From Bedellia somnulentella (lineage: Eukaryota > Arthropoda > Insecta > Lepidoptera > Bedelliidae): a DNA stretch of 64,000 nucleotides. Position numbers and translations under genes: made by a program. A model generated the notes under the pieces. The model did no database searches, was not told the DNA's origin, and saw only the letters and a list, made by a program, of their open reading frames with translations. Location: NCBI GenBank assembly GCA_963576735.1, contig OY755172.1, positions 6,076,001-6,140,000 on the forward strand. The letters run 5' to 3'. Within the stretch, counting starts at the first letter, position 1. Every line of letters starts with the position of its first letter. Shown here in pieces: positions 55,036-64,000 of the stretch.

Positions 55036-56344
55036 GAAATTTATATCACACGCGAGCAAGATTTTACTGCACATTCTCAACGAGCGCCTCAAGACCTTTT
55101 TATCCAAAGAGATTGCACCCGAACAAGCCGGCTTCGTAAAAGGAAAAGGAACCCGGGAGCAAATCCTGACTGTGCGCCAGATCATCGAGAAAGCCAGAGA
55201 ATTTAACAAGCCCACTTATATTTGCTTTGTTGATTTGTCAAAGGCGTTTGACTCAGTGAAATGGCCGAAACTTTGGAAAACTCTGCTAGAGATGGGTACA
55301 CCAACACACCTTGTGCACCTTTTGAGACGCCTCTACGAAAATGGGACTGCGTCAGTGAGAGCAGACGAGATGCTTTCAGACCACTTCCACCCTAGTGCGG
55401 GAGTCCGTCAAGGATGCATTATTTCTCCGCTTCTGTTCAACATCTACACAGAGCTGATAATGAGAATTTCCCTCGAAGACTGGATGGACGGTATCGCAAT
55501 CGGTGGCCTGAGAATCTCGAACCTGCGCTACGCAGATGACACCACCCTATTCGCAAGCAGTATGCGAGATATGGAAGACCTGCTGCATAAGATGGAAAGT
55601 GTCAGTTTGGAATTTGGCCTTAAGATAAATCGCAGTAAGACGAAGATGATGATTGTGGATCGTGCCAACAACAACATGCCTGAAGTCACGAAAATTGCAA
55701 ATTGTGACGTTGTACAATCATACGTCTATCTGGGAGCGCTGATATCCAACAATGGCGGATGCGTGGACGAAATAAAGCGACGAATGGCGATTGCAAGGTC
55801 TTCTATGGACAGACTTAGGAAAATATGGAAGAACCGCAACATCACCAAAGCCACAAAGACCCGGCTAGTCAGAGCGCTTGTGTTCCCCATATTCCTTTAT
55901 GCTGCAGAGACATGAACGCTTCGGGAAAGCGAGAAGAAGAGGATTGATGCTCTTGAGATGTGGTGCTGGAGGAAAATGCTTGGGATATCGTGGACAGAGT
56001 TCCGTACCAATGACTCAATCCTCCAAGAACTAGGTGTCAAACAGCGCCTATCATCTATAGTCCAAGCTCGTATCTTAACCTTCTTCGGACATATATCTCG
56101 ACGCGGGCGCATGTCAATCGAGCGACTGGTGGTACAGGGCAGAGTAGAGGGCACCCGAATGCGTGGTCGATCACCAATGAGATGGACGGACCAAATAAAA
56201 GCAGCGCTGGATGACCCCCTGTACCAATGCACCAAAAAAACAGCCCTCAGAGAGGAATGGCGACGAATTGTGCGGCGGGTCACCCAACCAAAATGACGAC
56301 CACGACCACTCTGTCAAGAGTGTTACGACTGAGAAGCAAAAAGA
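55036..56344 (+). mobile_element. RTE/BovB-like LINE, 5' truncated, one internal stop
   Basis: Flanked by AGAAATTCGT at 55026-55035 and 56345-56354. Encodes FISHASKILLHILNERLKTF, GFVKGKGTREQILTVRQIIE, YICFVDLSKAFDSVKWPKLW (motif A), VRQGCIISPLLFNIYTE (motif B), LRYADDTTLFASSMRDMED (motif C, YADD), GLKINRSKTKMM, VQSYVYLGALISNNGGC. After ALVFPIFLYAAET a TGA at 55913-55915 stands where family members have Trp. The frame then continues to 56296 with RILTFFGHISRRGRMS and MRGRSPMRWTDQIKAAL. The endonuclease and the start of the RT are missing. It is the most intact coding sequence of any element here, suggesting fairly recent insertion. Confidence 0.9.
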
Positions 56345-56354
56345 AGAAATTCGT

Positions 56355-57640
56355 AATCACACACTTGAAATCCAAAATCTCAAGTCGGTAGATTAATTAA
56401 TTCCGAAGTTAAGCTAATGCAAAGTTTCGCATTTCCGACACTGACTGACTGACTCACTGATCATCAAAATAGAACTAGTACTTCCCATAGACCTAGAGAG
56501 CTGAAATTTGGTTCAGAGGTAGCTTTTAACGTCCACATAAAGAAAAAACTATCAGAACAAGGTTTATGGAAGATCTGGACTACCTGGTGACGCTGATGAG
56601 AAAACATAATAAGAGTACTGCCAAACTATAATAAGCGTATTTACGTAAATAGTAATCGATTAACTGTATTCTACTCAATAAATAAAAATATTCAGTTCAA
56701 TAATTATTATTATTTACTCACACCAATTTTAACTTCTTTGCCGATTATGTAGAGTCCACTTTACAATTTTTTGTGATTATAATCTATCTTTATTTTTCGT
56801 TGTAAGAACTCTGGTGATTATTTCTATATTTTCCTTAAACTTTGACCATAATATACTAATTACAAGTCAATGGCCAAGTCACGTAAAATTAACTATAATA
56901 ATAGATAAATCGCAGCAAGCAACCTTAGACTTGGCTCCACTTATTTTAGAGATTTCATTACTTTTTAGAGATAAACAAGCAGCTCTATCGAGACTTGGCT
57001 AGTTTTTTACAGAATGTTTTAGGTGGGTATCTATTTACTCTCTTTAGTCAGAACATATTGACTTTTGTACTTTTATCAACATTGTAGTTTAATTGAGTAT
57101 GTTAATATTGTGTTAAAATGTTACACAAATGGTGGTTTGAATATTATATCACTTAGAGAAACTAAAGTAACCTACACTGAACGACAGAAATCTCTCTTAA
57201 AAGCGTAGATATACCCTTATTTTCCATAAATCCATTACTTATCCATTAAAAAGTGTCGTCAAATTACAAATTCACGAAACGACCACTTAAAGAAGAAAAA
57301 TAAAGTAAAGTGTATGCAATCGTGCCAAATCGTATTGTCCAGAGCACTCGATCACTAAATAAAATGCAATAGACTTGTAGTGCCCTCGCAGGTTTCCTTT
57401 AGATATTCTAAAGACACGTCTGAGTTGTCCACTGGTGAATACGTGACCGGCTTAGATCGTTCGATCTGGCACTGTACCCACAGCAGCGACTGTTTTCAAC
57501 GGCAATATATCTTACACAAACATATTTTATCACGAACTAAATAGCTGTAGATTATAATGTATAAATTTAAACAATAATCTCAACCAATTTAATGTATATA
57601 TAGTAAGATATCATTTTTTTATACACAAACATATACTTAA
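56355..57640. other. AT-rich stretch, no gene recognised
   Basis: Contains 56870-57020, an inverted match to 23577-23715 (GGCCAAGTCACGTAAAATTA, AGCTCTATCGAGACTTGGCT). Otherwise nothing identified. Confidence 0.4.
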
Positions 57641-57760
57641 GTCTTTAATTCCCATTGAGGTAGGCAGAGATTATCGATAGCCACTTTGTATGACCCTGGC
57701 AAACCTCTCGAAGTTCGTTTAATTTTAATTAACTAAATATATTATTTTCTCAAGCTCTTT
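57640..57760 (-). repeat. LINE X 3' fragment, diverged
   Basis: AATTCCCATTGAGGTAGGCA, GATTATCGATAGCCACTTTG, ACCCTGGCAAACCTCTCG. Confidence 0.65.
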
Positions 57761-58129
57761 CAATCAATTCCAGATCTTTATTCTGTTTCTGTAAAATAAC
57801 AATCCCAATTTGTGTGTAAGGCTTATCCTAGTAACAAATTATTTTTTCTTATAATTTAAATATTCTATTATAATTATAACATAATAATTAGGAATACTAA
57901 AACCTAATCTTTTTCTTGTTAGATGCAAAACCTTCAAACAACAATAGATTGAAATATCTTGGTTATTACAAATTGAGTTTGACGTAATTCTGAATAAAGA
58001 AATAATAACTATAAGCAACAATGATATTTATGTAATTAGTAATTCCCAGAACATTCGTTCTGAATCTCTGGCCACCCATAGGAATTTGTGTTCGGGAATA
58101 TTCGCTTCATTTTGAGTAATACCAAACAT

Positions 58130-58480
58130 ACTAATAGCTATTAATCCAAAGAGAGGAAGCCAGCCACATTAATGCAAGTATCACTTGAAGAGCTTCAAGA
58201 TATAAGGCTTTCTCTAACGTCACCCATGACGAGTGAGTGCCATTCTTAGCCGAAACTATACATCTCTTTCATAGGTAGTTAGGGCTCTAGAATCAACTAT
58301 TGAAACAAAATACAACTTTTGGAACAAAGAAAGATGTTCAAATTAAGAATCGTTGGTGACAGAATTCCTACTGCTTCGCCTAACAATCAATTTAAAATCC
58401 CCCATCCTTCTCTTCTCCACCTCGCATGTTGGCGTTTGAATGAGTAGCGATAGTGTAGTGCGATTCTAATACACACGGCT
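58130..58480 (-). repeat. Family A element, very diverged
   Basis: ATTAATCCAAAGAGAGGAAG, GTTGGTGACAGAATTCCTAC, CTTCGCCTAACAATC, then GTAGTGCGATTCTAATAC. The assignment rests on block order only. Confidence 0.35.
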
Positions 58481-58499
58481 AATTTAATTATTAAGTTCA

Positions 58500-58736
58500 A
58501 GAATAACCCTTTTCCTCCCGTGGTAGGAGTTACGTTACGTACACCACGTAACTAGTGGCTACTGAGGGTGTTGGGGATTTTTAAGGGATTTTTGGGCTAT
58601 GCGGCTGGAGACCCATCACCAACTACCTTTATTTGACCATATATTCTCCCCTCGCTTCCAAAAGTGGCTGAAAATTTTCTTATTGTGAAGCTCTGGCTAC
58701 CCTTTTTGGAATTTATAGCCTTAAGTATGTGTATGT
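58500..58736 (+). repeat. Family A element, diverged, with a LINE in its tail
   Basis: ACTAGTGGCTACTGAGGGTG, TTTTTGGGCTATGCGGCTGG, AGACCCATCACCAACTACC, AAAAGTGGCTGAAAATTTTC, TTTATAGCCTTAAGTATGTG. LINE X starts directly in its microsatellite tail. Confidence 0.75.
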
Positions 58737-59388
58737 GGAACAGGTGAAGGAGTTTGTATATCTGGGAAGTTTGTTTACAAGGGATGGAAAATGTGATGAA
58801 GACATTGAAAGAAGAGTGAAAAAGGGTAATGCGGTAAATGGAGCAATGAATAGCCTAATGATCAGTCAATCGGTGTCTGAAAAGGCCCGAATGGCTGTGC
58901 ATGATGCTGTTCTTGTTCCTACGCTTATGTATGGAAGCGAATGTTGGGTGTGGCAGAAGAAGCATGAGAGCAGAGTGAATGCAGTAGAGATGAGGTCCCT
59001 CAGAAAAATTTGTAATGTTAGATTGTGTGACCGAGTGAGAAATAGTGTTATTCGTGAAAAGTGTGGTGTGAAAGATGATATTGTAAGAAAGATAGAAAAA
59101 GGAATGTTGAGATGGTTTGGGCACATAGAGAGGATGGATGATAGAAAATTGGTAAAAGGGATCTATAGAGCTAGTGTGGATGGTAATGTTAGTAGAGGAC
59201 GACCACGGAGAACACACTTGGACCAAATTGAGAGTGTGCTCAAAAAGGCTGGCGTCCGAAGTATGAAGAATAAAAGAGCATGTATGAAAAGATTGATGGA
59301 TGTAAACGAAGCTAGAGAGGTTTGTCAGGATCGTGCGAAGTGGCGATCGATAGTCTCTGCCTACCCCAATGGGAATTAATGGCGTGAG

Positions 59389-59413
<25 letters not shown>
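58737..59413 (+). mobile_element. LINE X, 3' part of ORF, best-preserved copy
   Basis: An open frame of 216 codons to TAA at 59379 encodes VKEFVYLGSLFTRDGKCDED, AVHDAVLVPTLMYGSECWVW, MRSLRKICNVRLCDRVRNSV, KIEKGMLRWFGHIERM, VSRGRPRRTHLDQIESVLKK and AKWRSIVSAYPNGN. This is the region downstream of the RT catalytic core in a non-LTR retrotransposon; the clade is not assigned. It ends GGCGTGAGTATATGTATG then (TATG)n. GTATGTGTATGT flanks it at 58725-58736 and 59414-59425, but this is low-complexity sequence, so the 12-bp duplication is only suggestive. Confidence 0.8.
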
Positions 59414-59419
<6 letters not shown>

Positions 59420-59459
59420 GTATGTCTATATGTAAGACGGCGTATTTTTATAACCTAGT

Positions 59460-59672
59460 TATTATAGTATTATACGCGGTATAGCGCTACCCCATTTCTA
59501 TCCGCGGGTGTCCTAAGACGGGATTTAGGGTTTGGGGCCTTTAAATGTATCAAAAACCGTCCTTTTATTGTTGAATTTTATTCTCAATCAACTTGAACAA
59601 ATTGTGGACGATTTTTTTAATCTAAAGCGGTGGCTACACCTTGTGGGAGATATAGCCGTGATCATATGTATA
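59460..59672 (+). repeat. Family A element, diverged
   Basis: GGTATAGCGCTACCCCATTT, CCGCGGGTGTCCTAAGACG, GGCTACACCTTGTGGGAG, TATAGCCGTGATCATATG; its end is at the TA target of the next element. Confidence 0.55.
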
Positions 59673-60063
59673 CAGTGTGTCCAGTAAATAAACGTCCAAC
59701 CGTTAACCACCAATAGAGGACCCTGTGAAGTGCCCGGAAATGCATTTTTTTTTATTTTAGAAATAAGCCAGGTTTAAGTTGTTTTTTATTTTTTTTAATT
59801 CCTTTGGACTATTTTGTTATGGTAAGAGGGCAAAAATAGGGATATCGGCATTTTTTTTTTATTAGACTCCTAATGAAGCAAAGAACAGCTTGGTTAGCAA
59901 AAATTGAGGATTAGAGGAGAATTGGTTAGCAAGAGGAGGACAACTTAAACCTGGCTTATTTCTAAACCAGGTTTAATAAAATTAAAAAAATTGCATTTCC
60001 GGGCACTTCACAGGGTCCTCTATTGGTGGTTAACGGTTGGACGTTTATTTACTGGACACCCTG
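59673..60063. mobile_element. Tc1/mariner-like MITE, 391 bp
   Basis: CAGTGTGTCCAGTAAATAAA at the left and TTTATTTACTGGACACCCTG at the right, with TA on both sides (59671-59672 and 60064-60065). TIRs run about 70 bp, to ...CCCGGAAATGCA. A second inner inverted pair (AAATAAGCCAGGTTTAAGTT) flanks a core with no ORF. The TA duplication and the CAGTG/CACCCTG ends fit mariner-type transposases. Confidence 0.8.
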
Positions 60064-60065
60064 TA

Positions 60066-60215
60066 TATTTAAGAATGTCACTTCCCCTTTCTACCACGAC
60101 GGGTGCCGTAAAAGGCGACTATCTATGATATGGTATTTCAACCATCTTGTCCCCCATCAACTTTCAAATGTGGCTGAAGCATTTCTAGCTCTGTATTTAT
60201 GATGTGTGTATATGA
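60066..60215 (+). repeat. Family A element, shortened and diverged
   Basis: AAGAATGTCACTTCCCCTTT, GACGGGTGCCGTAAAAGGCG, ATCTTGTCCCCCATCAAC, ATGTGGCTGAAGCATTTC. Confidence 0.55.
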
Positions 60216-60643
60216 AAATATACTTAAGAAATCACTCAAAATAAGTTTAGTTACTCAGTCTAACGTATGTTTGTAGATTGCAGTAACGTATTATTTTTAA
60301 TATTCCATGTCAACATACATCAGCCAGAACTTGTGCAAATAATCTGACCCTCGTCATTTCTAAAGTAGAAGAGTATGTTTTACGTGAAGCTCTATTATAT
60401 TTACGATGTTTTCCCTTGCTTTGGCGCAGTTTAATTTACATTTATATGGTTGGGCAACAAATAGCATTAACTCAGTCATTAGACTACATGGCACTTGTGA
60501 CGTTTACAATTTGAATTGGAAGGATTTATATTTAAAAAAAGATTTCTTCTTACAAACACGTATTTATTTTCTGAATTTTCTTGAAAATTACATCTAGTGA
60601 GACAATATAAATTATCTAGTAGTATTTTTATTCTATTTATTTA

Positions 60644-60702
60644 TAAGTACCTCTGCCTACCCCTTCGGGGATATACGGCGTGAACGTTTGAGTTGAGCTG
60701 AG
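60644..60702 (+). repeat. Family B SINE 3' end fragment
   Basis: AGTACCTCTGCCTACCCCTT, CGGGGATATACGGCGTGAAC, GTTTGAGTTG. Confidence 0.7.
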
Positions 60703-63410
60703 TAGTAATATAATATCTGCCATAAATATATAAGCAAGAGCATTAGTCATGAGTTCGGTTTATTATAAAAGAGGTAAAAAAATGTCCGAACAACATCGAT
60801 TGAAATGTTTTAAAAAAGATTTTGAGATTTGCAAAATTTTTGAAGGGATGGAATGTTACCAGTGTAAAATAAGTTAAACTAACTACTTTAAATTCATGTC
60901 TGTAGCCACTCATAAGCTAATATATTAAGTTCTACGTATAGACTACGTTTATTTCAACGTTCTACGTTATGATCATACCCGTTGCTACTGTACTGTAAAT
61001 ATGTTCTGTAAATAAACTTTGTACGTAATATTTACAAACATTAAGAAAAAAAGATATTGTTTTTTTGATAAAGTTAATATAAACAAAATAATAAAATAAA
61101 TAATCCATGGTGAAAAACTTTTCCTCTATCTAAAACCATGTTGAAATTATCTATGAACTTCTGGTATAACAAGTTTGCGCTACAATATTTGGAAAATTCC
61201 TATTTGAATGCACAAAACTTTTATCCGTTGCATTCTGAAAAAAACATTCTGAGAACTGAATTTAATACCAAACTTACATCAAAATGGATTCTCTGGAAAA
61301 ATTCACCCTAAAATATGAAACTTTCGGAATTATTTCCAGGAACTACAGCCGCTGTTATAATTTATTTGTTGTCTGAACAGCAAAACCAATTTACTTAAAA
61401 ATAAACAGTAATACCAGTAGTAAATGTTTAATATCTCCAATGCCTTTTTCTTACTTCAATGTTTTAACATGTCTTCTAAGAGCATAAGTCATGGCTGAGC
61501 TATGGAAATGAGAGCTCGTGATGAGACGCAAATTTGCACATCATTTGCAAAGTTACATACGTTTCGTTTCGTACAATCTTTGCCGGGATAATGCGGCGCA
61601 CATCTTTGTCCATGCTAATATAAACATATGGCAAAATGTCGTAATTGAATAATACATGTATGCTGCGAGTTACTGGCTGACGTCACGTAAATCTGTTTGC
61701 ATTTGCACCCCTATTGCCGTTCTCTTATGATATAACTTTGGAGTGAATAAAAATATCTTAGTCTTGAAAAATTACTTTTTTAAAATCAGTTGTAACTTAA
61801 ACACTTCGGTTTACCCCAGTCATGTGTATACCCTATTCAAACAGAATTTCGGTACTCTTAGCACCAGGGTACATTAATGTCATGTAAAATGCAGAAGTAT
61901 AAGTACCTGCACCACTTGTTTGGACAATTTTGTAAGTACAAAGAAAAATAAGGTTCCATCTCGTTAAAGACGTTGTGTAGCCGAAACCGCCGAAACATTT
62001 TCGCTTGGCAAAAAGAGCATGCACCCATGCACCCAAATTATTTCATTGTTTCCACGTGCTCGGCGTTCATAAACCTTCATATCCTGTCGATTTTAAACTC
62101 GGAGCTTGTAATCGCGATTTTTATGTAGTCATTCGTCATTTTTTTAAATACTTGGACCTACAAACATATATTAAGCTACAAATTGAACGTATAATTCTAA
62201 TATATACTTCATATAAAATTTATTTACCTCATTGTAGTTAAAATAGTTATTTACCGTCAATTTTGATTACTTAAATATCATTGTTCTTAGGGATGTCACT
62301 TCAATTGAATACTAAACAAAAGGAGGAGAACAGATGAAGGTTTTCTTTTCTACCTCTAGTTACTTCTACTTAGGATTTGTTTCGTAGAATCGAGTAAATA
62401 TACATAGTATAATGTTACTATACAATATATTTTCATACATAAAAACATCTAAAAAAAGAATCTGAAATTTTGAGCCACCACATTTTATTCATCCATCAAT
62501 TATAAAAAATATCTTCATAAGCTTATTACCAATACAACTAGCCAATACAATATAGTTCGTATGTTTGGCTAAGCCACCATCCAGATACGCCAGTCGCCGC
62601 GCCGAGCAATTCGTCAAGTGCTCACTGCAGTGGAATACAAGCTCGCCTCTTTTTATTATTTTGGCTGACAACAAAAGCAAAGAGAACGGGCGTGGATGTG
62701 AACGGACAAATGGCCGAGAGGGCGACCTACGTCCATGACAAATAAAAGGACATGTGGAACCAGAGTTTTAGTTGTTGTATCATTTACTGCTTCAAATCTA
62801 TATATCATATATTAGTTCTAATTGATTTGAAGTCTTTTTTTGTACATGAGTTCATAAACTATATCTAACGGTAGGCAGAGCATTCAGATTGCAGAATCCA
62901 TGGCCACGTTCTTGAAAATTGTTAGTTGCAAATAATTTCCTACTTTTATTGTGAACAAAGACAAAGAAATACAATAGTTTGTCTTTGAGCAATCAGCTTT
63001 TCTTTGTGGCGATGTTAAGAAACTAGATTTAATGCCATTGACTCTATGGAAATATCGGAGGATCTCGATTGCTTGATGGTACTTGCGTCTTCACACCGCC
63101 GTTGACCCATTTGTCCGGGCCTATGTCTTGGGTTGGTGCTGGGGCTACTGAAGCAAAGGGTATCAGGAGTCAATATTATATTCAATAGAAATCTTGCGTC
63201 CCCAGCGAGCATCTAGTTTTTAAGAAAACGTAAAATTTCAAAGTTGGTGAATATTTTGGCCAACAACGCTTCAGTTTGTCTATGCAACGGTGTCGAAAGG
63301 TGCGGCGCAACTTTATTAATATTTACACATTATTTATTTACTATTTGCATATTTATTTATTTTTTGTTATTACGTATAGTGCCGACAATTGTATTAAATA
63401 GAATATAATG
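60703..63410. other. AT-rich stretch, no gene recognised
   Basis: A very diverged family B match lies at 61822-61925 (GGTACTCTTAGCACCAGGG, AATGCAGAAGTATAAGTACC). A GC-richer patch at 63040-63210 has a minus ORF (DTLCFSSPSTNPRHRPGQMG) without a recognised domain. Nothing else identified. Confidence 0.4.
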
Positions 63411-63412
63411 TT

Positions 63413-63656
63413 GCTGTGTAGTGTCTGCTTAGAATAGCACTACCCCATTTCTTCCGGTGGGTGTACGTAAGAGGCGACTAACGGTATTGGGGGCTTTTAA
63501 GGGATTTTTGGGCGATGCGGTTGGAGACCCATCACCAACAACCTTTATTTTACCATCTTTTCCCCACACAAGTTTCCAAAAGTGGCTGAGAAATTTCTTT
63601 TTCCTTGGCTCTAGCTACCCCTTCTAGGGATTTATAGCCGTGAGTATATGTATGTA
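63413..63656 (+). repeat. Family A element, full length
   Basis: GCTGTGTAGTGTCTGCTTAG to GTGAGTATATGTATG. Confidence 0.85.
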
Positions 63657-64000
63657 GAATATAATGTATGTTAGAATTTGTTGTTTTAAATGTTTTCATT
63701 GGACTATAAATATAGACCACGCCTTATAGTTTATACGACGTAAGCGTTAAGTTAAATATGAAAACTAAATACCAAAACACCAAAAAGGTTTTCAGATATT
63801 CAACGCTTTGAAATATTTTACTTCGTACCACCCTAGCTCGCTTCTTAGGAATTTTATTTAAACTCGTTTGCATAATATAGTCCTTAATTTTCCAGGGCTG
63901 TGAAGAGTAAAAATCAAAATAGCCTTAGTTACTCCTCAGCTATCTGCTAGTGAAAGTATCAAACAATAATAACTGAAAAAGCAAGTAGAAAAAAAAACCG
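63657..64000. other. AT-rich end of window
   Basis: Nothing identified. Confidence 0.4.

Noticed and set aside
58855..59226. 123-codon minus ORF
   Set aside because: Antisense of the LINE X coding region.
1..64000. Bacterial, plasmid or viral origin of the window
   Set aside because: Spliced filamin gene, LINE/SINE/Helitron content and low coding density are animal-like; no viral structural or replication genes were seen.

Overview
This window looks like nuclear DNA from a moth or butterfly (Lepidoptera); I cannot name the species. It is AT-rich, has spliced genes with long introns, and is packed with mobile elements of kinds typical of lepidopteran genomes: tRNA-derived SINEs, RTE-like and other LINEs, Helitrons ending in CTAG, and MITEs. 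Nothing looks bacterial or viral: there are no operons, CRISPR arrays or dense long ORFs.

The one host gene I can assemble with confidence is on the minus strand from 14000 down to 581. It is the 5' part of a filamin-type actin-binding protein, best matched to insect jitterbug (jbug). Five exons (13782-14000, 10679-10859, 4638-4737, 3425-3567, 581-804) join in frame with GT/AG borders into 289 codons. They encode a 50-residue leader, two complete calponin-homology (CH) domains and the start of a third. The rest of the gene lies beyond base 1. A possible upstream exon lies at 19697-19772 and an unrecognised coding-like stretch at 33631-33850.

Most of the rest is mobile DNA, much of it nested. 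(i) Family A, a roughly 250-bp element with a (TATG)n tail, has about 33 copies across the window on both strands. (ii) LINE family X (13 pieces) ends in the same GTGAGTATATGTATG tail. (iii) Family B is a tRNA-headed SINE of about 370 bp with a TTATG tail. (iv) Family C is a tRNA-like element that sits here as inverted dimers. (v) SINE D at 1849-2126. (vi) Several Helitrons, with two large copies facing each other at 41.5-43.8 kb. (vii) A LINE graveyard at 24.9-28.9 kb, made of RTE-like, CR1-like and restriction-like-endonuclease (RLE) pieces, and a second RTE/BovB-like copy at 55.0-56.3 kb. (viii) MITEs with clear target duplications at 1065, 44461 and 59673.

The most notable observations are structural. 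Retroelement copies of four families carry inverted 5' pieces. A Helitron splits a family C element exactly between A and T. A 427-bp foldback MITE has 131-bp inverted repeats and an 8-bp target duplication. A 1.67-kb tandem duplication has its breakpoint at the edge of a palindromic insertion. Two SINE/LINE pairs share 3' tails. All coordinates and alignments were made by eye; family names are from recognition, not database searches.
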